From Candidatus Thiothrix putei (GTDB taxonomy: Bacteria > Pseudomonadota > Gammaproteobacteria > Thiotrichales > Thiotrichaceae): a DNA stretch of 64,000 bases. Of the stretch, positions 17,283 through 25,389 are shown one piece after another (positions within the stretch are counted from its first letter, which is position 1; each line of letters begins with the position of its first letter). Location: the NCBI GenBank assembly GCA_029972225.1, contig CP124756.1, positions 310,001 to 374,000 on the forward strand, given 5' to 3'. Position numbers and translations under genes: made by a program. The notes beneath the pieces are model-generated. The model saw only the letters and a list, made by a program, of their open reading frames with translations. It made no database searches and was not told where the DNA came from.

Positions 17283-17857
17283 TGCGCCCTGCCTATGGTT
17301 TTGAATTCGCCTTTATAAACACCTGCTGGGTAAACCTTGCTATTGAGGAAGTCAAACTCCAAGTTAACAATGCTTTCAGTCTTGGGTGGGGATACCATCC
17401 AAGTCTGTTGCCCATTATTGAAGCGCCCGTTAGCGACTGTAAGCCCGGTAGATTCTGTGGCGCGGTTAACCGTCCAACCCAGTGCGGAAAAAGGCATGGT
17501 CACTGAACTGGTGCAGGTGGTGCAGGATAGCGGGTCGGAAGAGTCGGCTTGTAACACAATCGAGCGGGTAGTGCGTTCAGTAACATGTAGGCGAAAACGC
17601 ACATGATTAGGCAAGGTGTTTACGCCGCCGCGATTTAACACATTACTGGAAACATAGTTGTTGCCATCGCCAAGCCGATCACCGGGGAGATTAAAGATAA
17701 TCTCCGGGGCGGGGTTTGTGGCAAGGCCATTGATAATCGAAAAATGCATTAAGTGTTCACCGCCATTAGCCCCCCAGCATAGCGCCTTGGCAATACTTGT
17801 ATGCAGCGTGGATGCCAATACTACCCCACACAATGCCATGGTCTTGTTTTTTAACAC
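17279..17857 (-). CDS. Secreted subunit, possibly tip adhesin, of the putative surface-fibre operon
   Basis: 192 residues from a GTG at 17857, which has AAGGTGA in front of it and lies just after the chaperone stop (17868). The longer in-frame extension would run through the chaperone gene in another frame and is rejected; an ATG at 17839 is the other option. A signal peptide (VVLASTLHTSIAKA) precedes a mature protein with Cys pairs (SCTTCTSSV) and a C-terminal YPAGVYKGEF, recalling the PAAGxYxG element of its neighbours. No close family recognised. Confidence 0.6.
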   Translation of the reverse strand: MLKNKTMALCGVVLASTLHTSIAKALCWGANGGEHLMHFSIINGLATNPAPEIIFNLPGDRLGDGNNYVSSNVLNRGGVNTLPNHVRFRLHVTERTTRSIVLQADSSDPLSCTTCTSSVTMPFSALGWTVNRATESTGLTVANGRFNNGQQTWMVSPPKTESIVNLEFDFLNSKVYPAGVYKGEFKTIGRAQ

Positions 17858-17867
17858 GCTAGTCACC

Positions 17868-18656
17868 TTACAATGTTTGGTCAATCGCAAACGCGCCTTT
17901 TTCCCAGTAAAGCTGACCTTTGAGCTTGACGGGGTATTGGATGGTTTTCGGGTCAAGGTGTTTTTCGCCAAGGTGCGGGGTGAGCGGGAGTAAGCGCGAT
18001 TCACCTGCCATAATCGGGGTGCTGGACACCGAGAAGTCGATGGCTTTGCCGCTGCTGTCCGTGCCTGCGAGTACGCCTTGCAGACGACCGTGCGCGGTGC
18101 CGCTATTGCTGACTTTGAGCGCAGGGGTTTTGCCGGACATTTGCAGGTTGGCAACGGTGAGGGCGGGTTCTGCGCCGCCGATAGCCAAATACACGATGAC
18201 GGCTAAACGCCCGTTGACTGGCAGGTTGATATTGTCGGCAATTTGATTGGGGGCGGGGGTGGTGCCTTCGACCATGAGGGCGAAGCGGCATTCTTGCGCG
18301 GGTGTGCCAGCGGGAACGTCGACTTCAAAGCGCATTGGGCGTTTGTCACCACGGTTGACAGTGATTTTGTGGCGTTCGAGCTTGACCCATTCGCGGCAAC
18401 TGTTGGGGAGGAGTTCGTCGTGGAAACTGAGGTTATCGCCCTGGAGTTGCCAGTCGTTGGTTTTGACGGTGTATTGTTCGTTGGCATTGCCGACGTTATA
18501 AATTTCCAGCACTTGCGATACTTTTTGCCCCGCCGTGGCGGAAAGTTCATAGCGTGGCGGGCTGGCAGCCGCCGAAAAGCCACTGGCAGATGCGTTGGCT
18601 GCCATGCCTAAGCCTAACAAACTGAAAAAAAGTTTGAGTGCGGTGTTATTCATCAT
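17868..18656 (-). CDS. Periplasmic pilus-assembly-type chaperone
   Basis: About 262 residues: signal peptide (ALKLFFSLLGLGMAANASA), then two immunoglobulin-like domains. The first has PPRYELSATAGQKVSQVLEI and GDKRPMRFEVDVP, the alternating strand pattern of fimbrial chaperones, with a Cys pair (NSCREW and QECRFAL). The second carries the ALTVANLQMSGKTPALKV strands. It probably donates strands to the neighbouring secreted subunits. ATGATG at 18656 is used; the preceding 19 codons lie in the leader. A distant member, so family membership is likely but not certain. Confidence 0.65.
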   Translation of the reverse strand: MMNNTALKLFFSLLGLGMAANASASGFSAAASPPRYELSATAGQKVSQVLEIYNVGNANEQYTVKTNDWQLQGDNLSFHDELLPNSCREWVKLERHKITVNRGDKRPMRFEVDVPAGTPAQECRFALMVEGTTPAPNQIADNINLPVNGRLAVIVYLAIGGAEPALTVANLQMSGKTPALKVSNSGTAHGRLQGVLAGTDSSGKAIDFSVSSTPIMAGESRLLPLTPHLGEKHLDPKTIQYPVKLKGQLYWEKGAFAIDQTL

Positions 18657-18721
18657 GTAGCCCCTGTTGTGAGAATCTGGCAAAGGTTCGGCAATGGTTG
18701 CCGAACCCTGCACTATCTTAT

Positions 18722-19381
18722 TTAAATATTCGCCAACGTGTATTTGACTTCAGCGTTGTATTCACCCGCCGCCGGGTTGTTGGTTGGTGTGTACGTGTAT
18801 TGCCAAGCATCTGTTAGTTTGACTATGCCTGCTGTATTGGTTAAGTCAACTGTACCACTGCCTGCAAACCCATTGAGTGCGGTGTGCGCAATACTACCGC
18901 CACTGGTTGCGCTAATTTCGCTTAAAGACGGCTTATTGAAGCCAGCGGTAACGGCGGTAAAATCCGTGACGATGGCAGAGGTGAGGCGGACATCGCCCGT
19001 GTTGCTAAAAGCGGCAACTTTGAGGATACCATCCCCAGCTTTATCGGCAGCACTTTCATTATCACTGTTCGCATTTTGTGGATCTACTATGCTGGCAGTC
19101 ATTTTGTCCCATTGCGCAGAAGTGGCATCAGCGTTATTGGTCGGGTTGGTTAACCCTGAACCAAAGGCATAATCCCAGATAAGGGTATTGGCGGTGCTTT
19201 CCCAATCACCCACGCGCAAGATAATGATTTCGGGTACTTTGATTTTGAAGTTGACGTTGGCTGTGACGGGATCAGGTGCTGCGCCTACTTTGGAGGAAAT
19301 GCCCGCTTCGCCAAAGGCGGTGCCGGTTAAGGCGAGCAATAACGCGCTGGAAGCCAGCAGGCTAGGTTTTAGTAGTTTCAT
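18722..19381 (-). CDS. Major-subunit candidate of the putative surface-fibre operon
   Basis: 219 residues from the ATG at 19381, which starts a clear signal peptide (MKLLKPSLLASSALLLALTG). The upstream extension would overlap the barrel gene. The mature part starts with EAGISSKVGAAPDPVTANVN, then FKIKVPEIIILRVGDWES, a Ser/Thr/Asn/Ala-rich middle without cysteine, and the C-terminal WQYTYTPTNNPAAGEYNAEV-KYTLANI. The last element and the IKVPE motif recur in the other subunits. Second gene in the operon, directly after the barrel gene, a usual place for a major subunit. Confidence 0.6.
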   Translation of the reverse strand: MKLLKPSLLASSALLLALTGTAFGEAGISSKVGAAPDPVTANVNFKIKVPEIIILRVGDWESTANTLIWDYAFGSGLTNPTNNADATSAQWDKMTASIVDPQNANSDNESAADKAGDGILKVAAFSNTGDVRLTSAIVTDFTAVTAGFNKPSLSEISATSGGSIAHTALNGFAGSGTVDLTNTAGIVKLTDAWQYTYTPTNNPAAGEYNAEVKYTLANI

Positions 19382-19431
19382 TTTTATTACGCTCTTACTG
19401 TTATTATTGATTGAGAAGGTTGGGGATTGGG

Positions 19432-21399
19432 TCATTGATCCGTTACCTTTGCCAGTGGTATGGCGAGGGTGCTGGTGTCCCGCAATCCGACGGTTACTTT
19501 GGTATTGAAATTGGTGGAAAGTTCCCACGGTAACGGGATGCTACCAAACGCTACCGCCAGCTCATGTGCGCCGGTTGCCACTTGGGGAAACACGAACTCA
19601 CCGTTTTGGTCGGTTGTTACCGGAGTACGCCCATCCAACACCAACTCAATATTAGCAGCTTTCTTTTCTAGGGGCTGCTGCCGTCCGTCGTTATTTTCGT
19701 CGAAAAATACCACGCCGCGAATACTGCCACTGCGAACGTCACGTCGCCCTAACGGTTTGCCCCAACTGTCTTGATAATTCAGGGAAAGGGCTATCCCTTG
19801 ATCGCGCTTGCCTTCGGTGTCGTGTGTTTGCTCAATGCTGGCTTCAAGATTTATTTTGCTATTCAGTTGTTTGCGGGCAAAGGCACGGTAGTTTTGGTGC
19901 GTGCCAAGGTTATCATCAGACGAGCTGGCTTTGCTTAGGGTGAGGTTTGCACCTACATTGTCACCATTGCTGAGGTGATGTTGCCAGTCTAGCCCTGTTT
20001 GGTAAGTATTGCGATCTTCGGCTTCGTCTTGTTCATTGCGGGCATTTATTTGCCAAGAAAGCTCGTTGGCTGCGGGCAGTAACCAGTGATGTGAATAGTC
20101 TATTTCACGGGTTTGGGTGGTGGTGTCGGGTTCTTGGTCGTGGCTGACGCGCAGTTGCAAGCGGCTGTCTTGCCCGTTGCTCCACGAACGTGACACGAAG
20201 ACGCTGCCTTGGGTTTGTTGACGGTCATCAGCCGCTTGCGTTTGGGTGTGGCTCAGTTGCCCGCCGGTGCGCGTGGTGCGGTCGTATTGGTAGCTGAGGC
20301 TTTGGTTAAGGCGTAATTCTTGGGTGTCACCGCTTGCGGTATCGGCTTGGCGTTGCTGCCATTCAATGCTGGAATGCGTGTTGTAGCGCGGGTGGGTGTA
20401 GCCCATGCGCCAGTAAGCGCCTTGGGTGTTATCGGCTACGTCATCACCCATCCACGTCAGACCGTCGCCGAGCGCGTAAGCGCCCGCTTGATGGCGAAAA
20501 CGATCTTGCTGGTATTCGGTGTCAACCCACGCGCCACTACCGGCTTCGTTGGTGAGGATTTGTGCTTTGGTTTGCAGGCTGCCGGATGCGTTGGTGTGTT
20601 GCACCGCAAGGGTGGCTTCCTGGTGTTGTTGCGCGTCTTCATCTTGCGCTTGCCAGCCTTGTGCGCCCACCGCCCATTGTTCGTTGAGGCGATGGGTGAC
20701 GCTCAGACCCGTTACCGCTTGTTCGGTGGTGGTTATATCGCCATTGTCGAGCACTTCACCTTTTTTGCCGTGCATGAGGCGTACTTCAGTTTTGTCATTG
20801 CTGATGCGGCTGTTGCTGCCAAGGTAAGTGCGTGACGGTAAGCTCAGGTTATTGGATTGGCTGATTAAACTGTTTTGAGCGGAACGCACCACCCCGATGG
20901 TGTTGTCCATTTGCCATTCGTCGTTTAGCAGCCAATCATTTTGGTAGAGCGTCGCGGTGATTTCTTGGGTTTCTGGGGGCGTTTCCGTGCTGGCACTGGT
21001 GTTTTGCTGGGTAACTTGGGTATCGAGTGTGAAAGTGCCGTAGTCGCGGGTTTGCCGTGAAGCATCCAGATTCAACGCTTGGCGGGTTTGCGTGTTGCCC
21101 GCGTCGGTGCGGGTATGGCGAGTGTCTATCCCCATGTTCAGGGTGCGGTAGCCGGATGCGGATTCTTCGGCAAGTGTTGTGTCAACAGTGGCAGAGGGTG
21201 CAGCATCTTCAGCCGTCGTGGCATCAATGAGGTTGTCAACATAAGCGTTTGTGCGTTGGGTAAGTGTTGCTTGTTGTTGCGCCAGTTGTTCTAAGGTTAA
21301 TGCGGTAATACCTGTCTCAGCCACCGCATTGGTGGTGTACAACGTTGCGGCGCTGATTTGCAGCCCTAACATCAGTACCCTGCGTCGTATCGAAATCAT
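19432..21399 (-). CDS. Outer-membrane beta-barrel protein with C-terminal SdrD-B-like domain, usher candidate
   Basis: 655 residues. Signal peptide 1-26 (ends TNAVA|ET), a short helical N-terminal part (LTLEQLAQQQATLTQRTNAY), then ~480 residues of alternating, Gln/Thr/Ser-rich strands typical of a transmembrane beta barrel (for example TRTGGQLSHTQTQ, SRLQLRVSHDQ, ISLNYQDSWG-like). From residue 557 there is a Cna/SdrD-B-like domain: GVVFFDENNDG, then TTDQNGEFVFPQVATGAHEL. It heads the operon with chaperone and subunits, so an export pore or usher-like role is inferred. It is shorter than classical ushers (~800 aa) and I do not see the usher family's motifs. Confidence 0.6.
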   Translation of the reverse strand: MISIRRRVLMLGLQISAATLYTTNAVAETGITALTLEQLAQQQATLTQRTNAYVDNLIDATTAEDAAPSATVDTTLAEESASGYRTLNMGIDTRHTRTDAGNTQTRQALNLDASRQTRDYGTFTLDTQVTQQNTSASTETPPETQEITATLYQNDWLLNDEWQMDNTIGVVRSAQNSLISQSNNLSLPSRTYLGSNSRISNDKTEVRLMHGKKGEVLDNGDITTTEQAVTGLSVTHRLNEQWAVGAQGWQAQDEDAQQHQEATLAVQHTNASGSLQTKAQILTNEAGSGAWVDTEYQQDRFRHQAGAYALGDGLTWMGDDVADNTQGAYWRMGYTHPRYNTHSSIEWQQRQADTASGDTQELRLNQSLSYQYDRTTRTGGQLSHTQTQAADDRQQTQGSVFVSRSWSNGQDSRLQLRVSHDQEPDTTTQTREIDYSHHWLLPAANELSWQINARNEQDEAEDRNTYQTGLDWQHHLSNGDNVGANLTLSKASSSDDNLGTHQNYRAFARKQLNSKINLEASIEQTHDTEGKRDQGIALSLNYQDSWGKPLGRRDVRSGSIRGVVFFDENNDGRQQPLEKKAANIELVLDGRTPVTTDQNGEFVFPQVATGAHELAVAFGSIPLPWELSTNFNTKVTVGLRDTSTLAIPLAKVTDQ

Positions 21400-21552
21400 T
21401 GGTATTGCAAGCCCATTGTCTTTATTTGATTCATAATATAGTTTTATTAAGCATAACGGTGGCTTAATCGGCTCTTGAAGGGTTTCCAGCGTTATTTCAA
21501 GATATTGCGTATACTCTCCCTATCGCAATCGAACACACTTGGGTGGAAGCAC

Positions 21553-23175
21553 ATGGAATGGACTATCTACGTTTACCTATCGCTGGGTATTTTGGTACTC
21601 GCGATCTTCGGGGCGGCCTTTTTCTCTGCTTTTTACAAACGTGCTAAAAAAGATACCGCGTTTGTGCGCACGGGCTTGGGCGGGGAAAAAGTGATTCTTG
21701 GCAGTGGTGCATTTGTGCTGCCTGTCATCCACGAGGTGATGCCGATTAATATGCAAACCCTGAAAATTGAAATTACCCGTGAAATGGAGCAGGCACTGGT
21801 CACGAAAGACCCGTTACGGGTGGATGTAACCGCTGAATTCTTCCTGCGGGTGGAGGCTCGTCCCGAAGCGATCAGTACTGCCGCTCGCGCTCTGGGGTTA
21901 CGTACCTTGGATCAGGAGGCGATCAGAGAGGTGTTTGAAGCGCCATGTGTTGCCGCGCTACGTTCGGTTGCCTCAGGCATGGAGCTGGACGAATTGCACC
22001 AAAAACGTGCCGCGTTCGAGCACAACGTAGAAGAGGCAGTGAATGCCGAATTCCACAAAAACGGTTTGGAACTGGTATCGGTATCCCTTACGGGTCTTGA
22101 CCAAACCGACAAAAAATACTTCGACCCCAACAATGCCTTCGACGCCAAAGGCTTGAGTATTTTGGAGCAAGTGACCTCCGACAACGCTAAGCGCCGCAAT
22201 AATATTGAGCAAGAAACGGCGGTGGCGATTAAGCAGCGTAACCTCGAAGCCACCATCAAAAAAGAAGAGATGGAATACAAGGAAGTCGTGGCGCAAAATG
22301 AACGCAAGCGCCAAAAAGCCGAAAACGAAGCCGAAACCCAGCGCAAAATCGAAGAAATCAATATCGAAAAGGAAATTCTGATCGAACGCGCCCAGCAGTC
22401 GATGAATATCCAGCAAGCCACCTTGGAGCGTGACGTATCGCAGGCGTGGATCGAAACCAACAAGGTCAAAGCCGAATTCGAGAAGATTTCCGAAGAAATC
22501 CGCACCGCCCGCGAACGCGCTGAAGCCGAACGTTCCCGCATTGTGGAAATCATCAGTGCTGAAAAAGAAGCACGTCGCCAAGTGATTATTGCTGAAGCCA
22601 ATGCCGATGTGGAAAAAATGGCAGCATTGGCAGCACAATTGCGCTACGAAGTCGAAGCAGCGGGTAAGAAAGCGTTGAATGAAGCCTCCAACCTGCTTTC
22701 CAACGACCAGATTGCGATGCAGGTTAAAATGGAAATTGTGCGGCAATTGCCGAATATTATTCGCGAAAGTGTCCGCCCGATGGAAAATATCGAGGGCATC
22801 AAAATCATGCACATCGACGGTTTAAATAATGCCATCGGGCGCAGTGGTGCGGGTGGTGGTAACAATAGCGGTGATGCAGGCAACGGCAATAATAACGGTG
22901 GCGGCGCGGGCAGTAACCTTGCTGAGCAAGTGGTGGACAGTGCTTTGCGTTACCGGGCGCAAGTACCGTTGATTGAAAGCTTGTTGGGCGAAGTGGGTTT
23001 GAAAGGTGGCTCACTCAATGACATGACGCACAGTTTGCACACGGGGCTGTTTGCGCATGAAGCTAAATCAGCGGAAGAGAAAAAGCCGGCCCCAACGCCT
23101 GCTCGTGAGCGTGAACAGCCAGTCATGGCAGATGACGAGGATGATGACGACTTCTATAGGGATGAGCGCCCCTGA
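21553..23175 (+). CDS. Flotillin-like SPFH-domain membrane protein
   Basis: 540 residues from the ATG at 21553. One N-terminal membrane segment (YVYLSLGILVLAIFGAAFF) is followed by an SPFH/Band-7 domain (about 30-210, begins KDTAFVRTGLGGEKVI) and a long Glu/Lys/Arg/Ala-rich coiled coil (about 220-400). A Gly/Asn-rich linker (GGGNNSGDAGNGNNNGGGAG) and an acidic C terminus (DDEDDDDFYRDERP) follow. This is the layout of bacterial flotillins of the YqiK/FloT type, which scaffold membrane microdomains. It ends 4 bases before a convergent membrane-protein gene. A second, shorter SPFH protein lies at 62.7 kb. Confidence 0.85.
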   Translation: MEWTIYVYLSLGILVLAIFGAAFFSAFYKRAKKDTAFVRTGLGGEKVILGSGAFVLPVIHEVMPINMQTLKIEITREMEQALVTKDPLRVDVTAEFFLRVEARPEAISTAARALGLRTLDQEAIREVFEAPCVAALRSVASGMELDELHQKRAAFEHNVEEAVNAEFHKNGLELVSVSLTGLDQTDKKYFDPNNAFDAKGLSILEQVTSDNAKRRNNIEQETAVAIKQRNLEATIKKEEMEYKEVVAQNERKRQKAENEAETQRKIEEINIEKEILIERAQQSMNIQQATLERDVSQAWIETNKVKAEFEKISEEIRTARERAEAERSRIVEIISAEKEARRQVIIAEANADVEKMAALAAQLRYEVEAAGKKALNEASNLLSNDQIAMQVKMEIVRQLPNIIRESVRPMENIEGIKIMHIDGLNNAIGRSGAGGGNNSGDAGNGNNNGGGAGSNLAEQVVDSALRYRAQVPLIESLLGEVGLKGGSLNDMTHSLHTGLFAHEAKSAEEKKPAPTPAREREQPVMADDEDDDDFYRDERP

Positions 23176-23179
23176 GTGA

Positions 23180-24316
23180 TCAACGTGGTTTGCGATAACG
23201 CTGCTCAATGTCCGGGTTATAGCTATAAGCGGCGACATCGCGTTCTGCCTCGGCTTGCGCTAATACCGTTGGGGCAAGTTCCCGTAATTGCTTGAGTAAC
23301 CAGGCGTAATCCCGATTGTCGGGGAGGGTGTTAAGGAGCAGAGCCGTTTCGAGTGTTTCTGTCGCAAACAGTAGCCGGTATTGTGCGTATTGATTGTAAA
23401 TCAATGCGTCATTCCAAGCTAGGATGAGTTGGTTAACTTCTTGCTGCAAGTCGGTATTAACCTTTTGATATTCAAGCATATAAGCGAGTTTTGAGCGTAT
23501 TTGAGCTTCTTCCTGCTGCAACTTATTGAGATTGGGTAGAATGCTGTTTTCTTGTTTGCGTGTGAGCGTTTCCAGCAGTACTTGGCGATTATGATCACTA
23601 TAAGGCGCGAACTGGTCGGCACGCGTTTGCCCTTTTTTGGGCTTAGGTAGTATCGCGGCTTTAAGATTTTCACCGGCTTTACGCAGGTGCTCGCGGATGG
23701 CATCAGCTTCTTCCAATTGGAATGCGCGGCTGTCGCCTAAGGCATTCTGGATACGTTTTTGTAAGCGTAATGCCTCTTCATCAAACATTTTGCGGACGTG
23801 TCGGTCTTCGCCGGTATGGTAGTGCAGCCAAAACGCACGGCGGCTGCGGTCAATTTCTTGATAGGCTTTACGTAATTGTTGCTGTTGCTCCCAGCGGATG
23901 TCGATAATCGTTTGCAGGAAGCGGCGTTGCTCCGGCATGTGTTCAGCCCATTGCCTCACGTTACCAAAAAATGTGTGCAAATCGGCTATTTGTTTGAGCA
24001 TATCCTGCCGTAAGCCGTAGAGCGCGGGATAGGCCGTACTTTCGTAAGTGTCTAGATCAAGTCCGGTTTTAGGTGGTTGAGTGCTTGCAGTACCATCGGT
24101 AGTGACGGGGGGCGCGGGTTGTTTGTCTCCTTGTTTCCAAAGGAAGTTTAGAGCAGCAATGACCAATGTGCCTGTAAACGCAATCAGGATAAGGAGCCGT
24201 GTATCATTGGGTAGTTTGAACTTGCTTAAAAAATGGCTGAGCCAGCGTACAAACAGAATAATGCCTACTGCTAGAGCTAGCCAGAGAAGAAATAACAGTA
24301 GACCGTGTGAATCCAT
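23180..24316 (-). CDS. Unrecognised two-helix membrane protein with a large coiled-coil domain
   Basis: 378 residues from ATG 24316 (a TTG 30 bases upstream is possible; neither has a clear ribosome site). Two membrane segments lie at about 4-23 (LLLFLLWLALAVGIILFVRW) and 40-58, then a Pro/Thr linker and ~300 residues of Gln/Glu/Leu/Arg-rich, mainly helical sequence with likely coiled coils, ending in a basic tail. No family recognised. It converges on the flotillin gene with only 4 bases between the stops. Confidence 0.65.
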   Translation of the reverse strand: MDSHGLLLFLLWLALAVGIILFVRWLSHFLSKFKLPNDTRLLILIAFTGTLVIAALNFLWKQGDKQPAPPVTTDGTASTQPPKTGLDLDTYESTAYPALYGLRQDMLKQIADLHTFFGNVRQWAEHMPEQRRFLQTIIDIRWEQQQQLRKAYQEIDRSRRAFWLHYHTGEDRHVRKMFDEEALRLQKRIQNALGDSRAFQLEEADAIREHLRKAGENLKAAILPKPKKGQTRADQFAPYSDHNRQVLLETLTRKQENSILPNLNKLQQEEAQIRSKLAYMLEYQKVNTDLQQEVNQLILAWNDALIYNQYAQYRLLFATETLETALLLNTLPDNRDYAWLLKQLRELAPTVLAQAEAERDVAAYSYNPDIEQRYRKPR

Positions 24317-24389
24317 AGGTGTGAGGGCATTTTCGGTTGGTTGCAATGGATGCGTTGAAGTGTAGCAGAAAAAACGTAAATATTAGTGC

Positions 24390-24418
24390 TTGACAAGGAC
24401 ACATCAAAACGCTTTAAT
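24390..24418 (+). promoter_or_regulatory. Sigma-70 promoter of tRNA-Phe
   Basis: TTGACA at 24390-24395 and TTTAAT at 24413-24418 with a 17-base spacer, 12 bases before the tRNA. The -35 box is perfect and the -10 box differs from TATAAT by one base. Confidence 0.85.
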
Positions 24419-24430
24419 TACGCCCTCTGT

Positions 24431-24506
24431 GGCCGGATAGCTCAGTTGGTAGAGCAGGGGATTGAAAATCCCCGTGTCGGCGGTTCGATTCCGTCTCCGG
24501 CCACCA
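24431..24506 (+). tRNA. tRNA-Phe (GAA)
   Basis: 76 bases including an encoded CCA end. The acceptor stem GGCCGGA pairs with TCCGGCC; the D-loop AGCTCAGTTGGTAGAGC and T-loop GGTTCGATTCC are canonical. The anticodon at 24464-24466 is GAA, flanked by U33 and A37. It has its own promoter and a terminator-like hairpin 21 bases downstream. Confidence 0.98.
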
Positions 24507-24527
24507 CTTCATTTTCAATTACCCTTT

Positions 24528-24553
24528 AGCCTGCTGTTAGCGGGCTTCCTTTT
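24528..24553 (+). terminator. Terminator after tRNA-Phe
   Basis: The stem AGCCTGC / GCGGGCT (one G-T pair) with loop TGTTA is followed by TCCTTTTG. Confidence 0.65.
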
Positions 24554-24635
24554 GCAAGACAGCTCCTCTGCTCATTTTTCACATAGATTCGTGTATAGTG
24601 CGACTTATTGCTGTTGCTTTAAGGAAGTGTTGCCT

Positions 24636-25298
24636 ATGTCTCAATCTGCTAAGTTGGAACTCATTAGTTTTAAAGTTTGCCCATTCGTGCAGCGTTCTGT
24701 GATCGCGTTGAATGCGAAGCGTGTGACTTATACCTTAACGCATATCAATCCTCATGAGCCACCCGATTGGTTTAAGGCTATTTCTCCCTTGGGCAAAGTG
24801 CCTGTATTGCTGGTAGATGGTACGCCATTGTTTGAATCAGCCGTTATTCTTGAATATCTGGATGAGGTGTATCCGCCTGCACTGCACCCCGCTACGCCTT
24901 TGGAGAGGGCACAGCATCGTGCTTGGATTGAGTTTTGCTCAGAATTATTGGGGCGTCAATTCCGTATGTTGACCGCGAAAGATGAAACGGGTTTTAACGA
25001 GGCACGTGATGCTTTACAGCAAGGTTTACAACGTTTGGATACGATGTTGTCGCCAGAGTTGCCGTACTTTGCGGGGCAAGCTTTTCATTTGGTGGATTGC
25101 GTGTATGCACCTTTATTCATGCGACTGACATTGTTGAAGCAGGAGCATGGTTTGGAGCTTCCACTCAGTAAGCGGATGCAAGCGTGGAGTGATGCATTAT
25201 TGGCGCTGGATGCGGTTAAAACCTCGGTGGTGGACGATTTTTCTGCGGTATTTGCTAATTTTCTTGCTGCAAACGATGGATATATCATTAAACGATAA
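24636..25298 (+). CDS. Glutathione S-transferase family protein
   Basis: 220 residues with an N-terminal thioredoxin-like GST domain: the active-site region FKVCPFVQRSVIAL, then SPLGKVPVLL with the cis-Pro, and the glutathione-binding ESAVILEYLDE. An all-helical C-terminal domain follows. A CPFVQR start recalls omega/dehydroascorbate-type GSTs with an active-site Cys. The ATG at 24636 follows AAGGAAG; the longer frame upstream would run through the tRNA and is rejected. Substrate unknown. Confidence 0.88.
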   Translation: MSQSAKLELISFKVCPFVQRSVIALNAKRVTYTLTHINPHEPPDWFKAISPLGKVPVLLVDGTPLFESAVILEYLDEVYPPALHPATPLERAQHRAWIEFCSELLGRQFRMLTAKDETGFNEARDALQQGLQRLDTMLSPELPYFAGQAFHLVDCVYAPLFMRLTLLKQEHGLELPLSKRMQAWSDALLALDAVKTSVVDDFSAVFANFLAANDGYIIKR

Positions 25299-25389
25299 TA
25301 TGCATGTGTCGATCAATTTCTCCTATGATATTATTTGGATTTATGTTATATAGGGTTACTCTTTTTAATTATATGGGGTGTCACCTACT

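Noticed and set aside
17858..18154. Long N-terminal extension of the 17.3 kb secreted subunit
   Set aside because: The extension is read through the chaperone gene in a wrong frame; the GTG after the chaperone stop precedes a proper signal peptide.
21912..22812. Two long minus-strand ORFs of 229 and 279 codons inside the flotillin gene
   Set aside because: They lie opposite the regular coiled-coil codons of the flotillin, have no ribosome sites and no family similarity; they are shadows.
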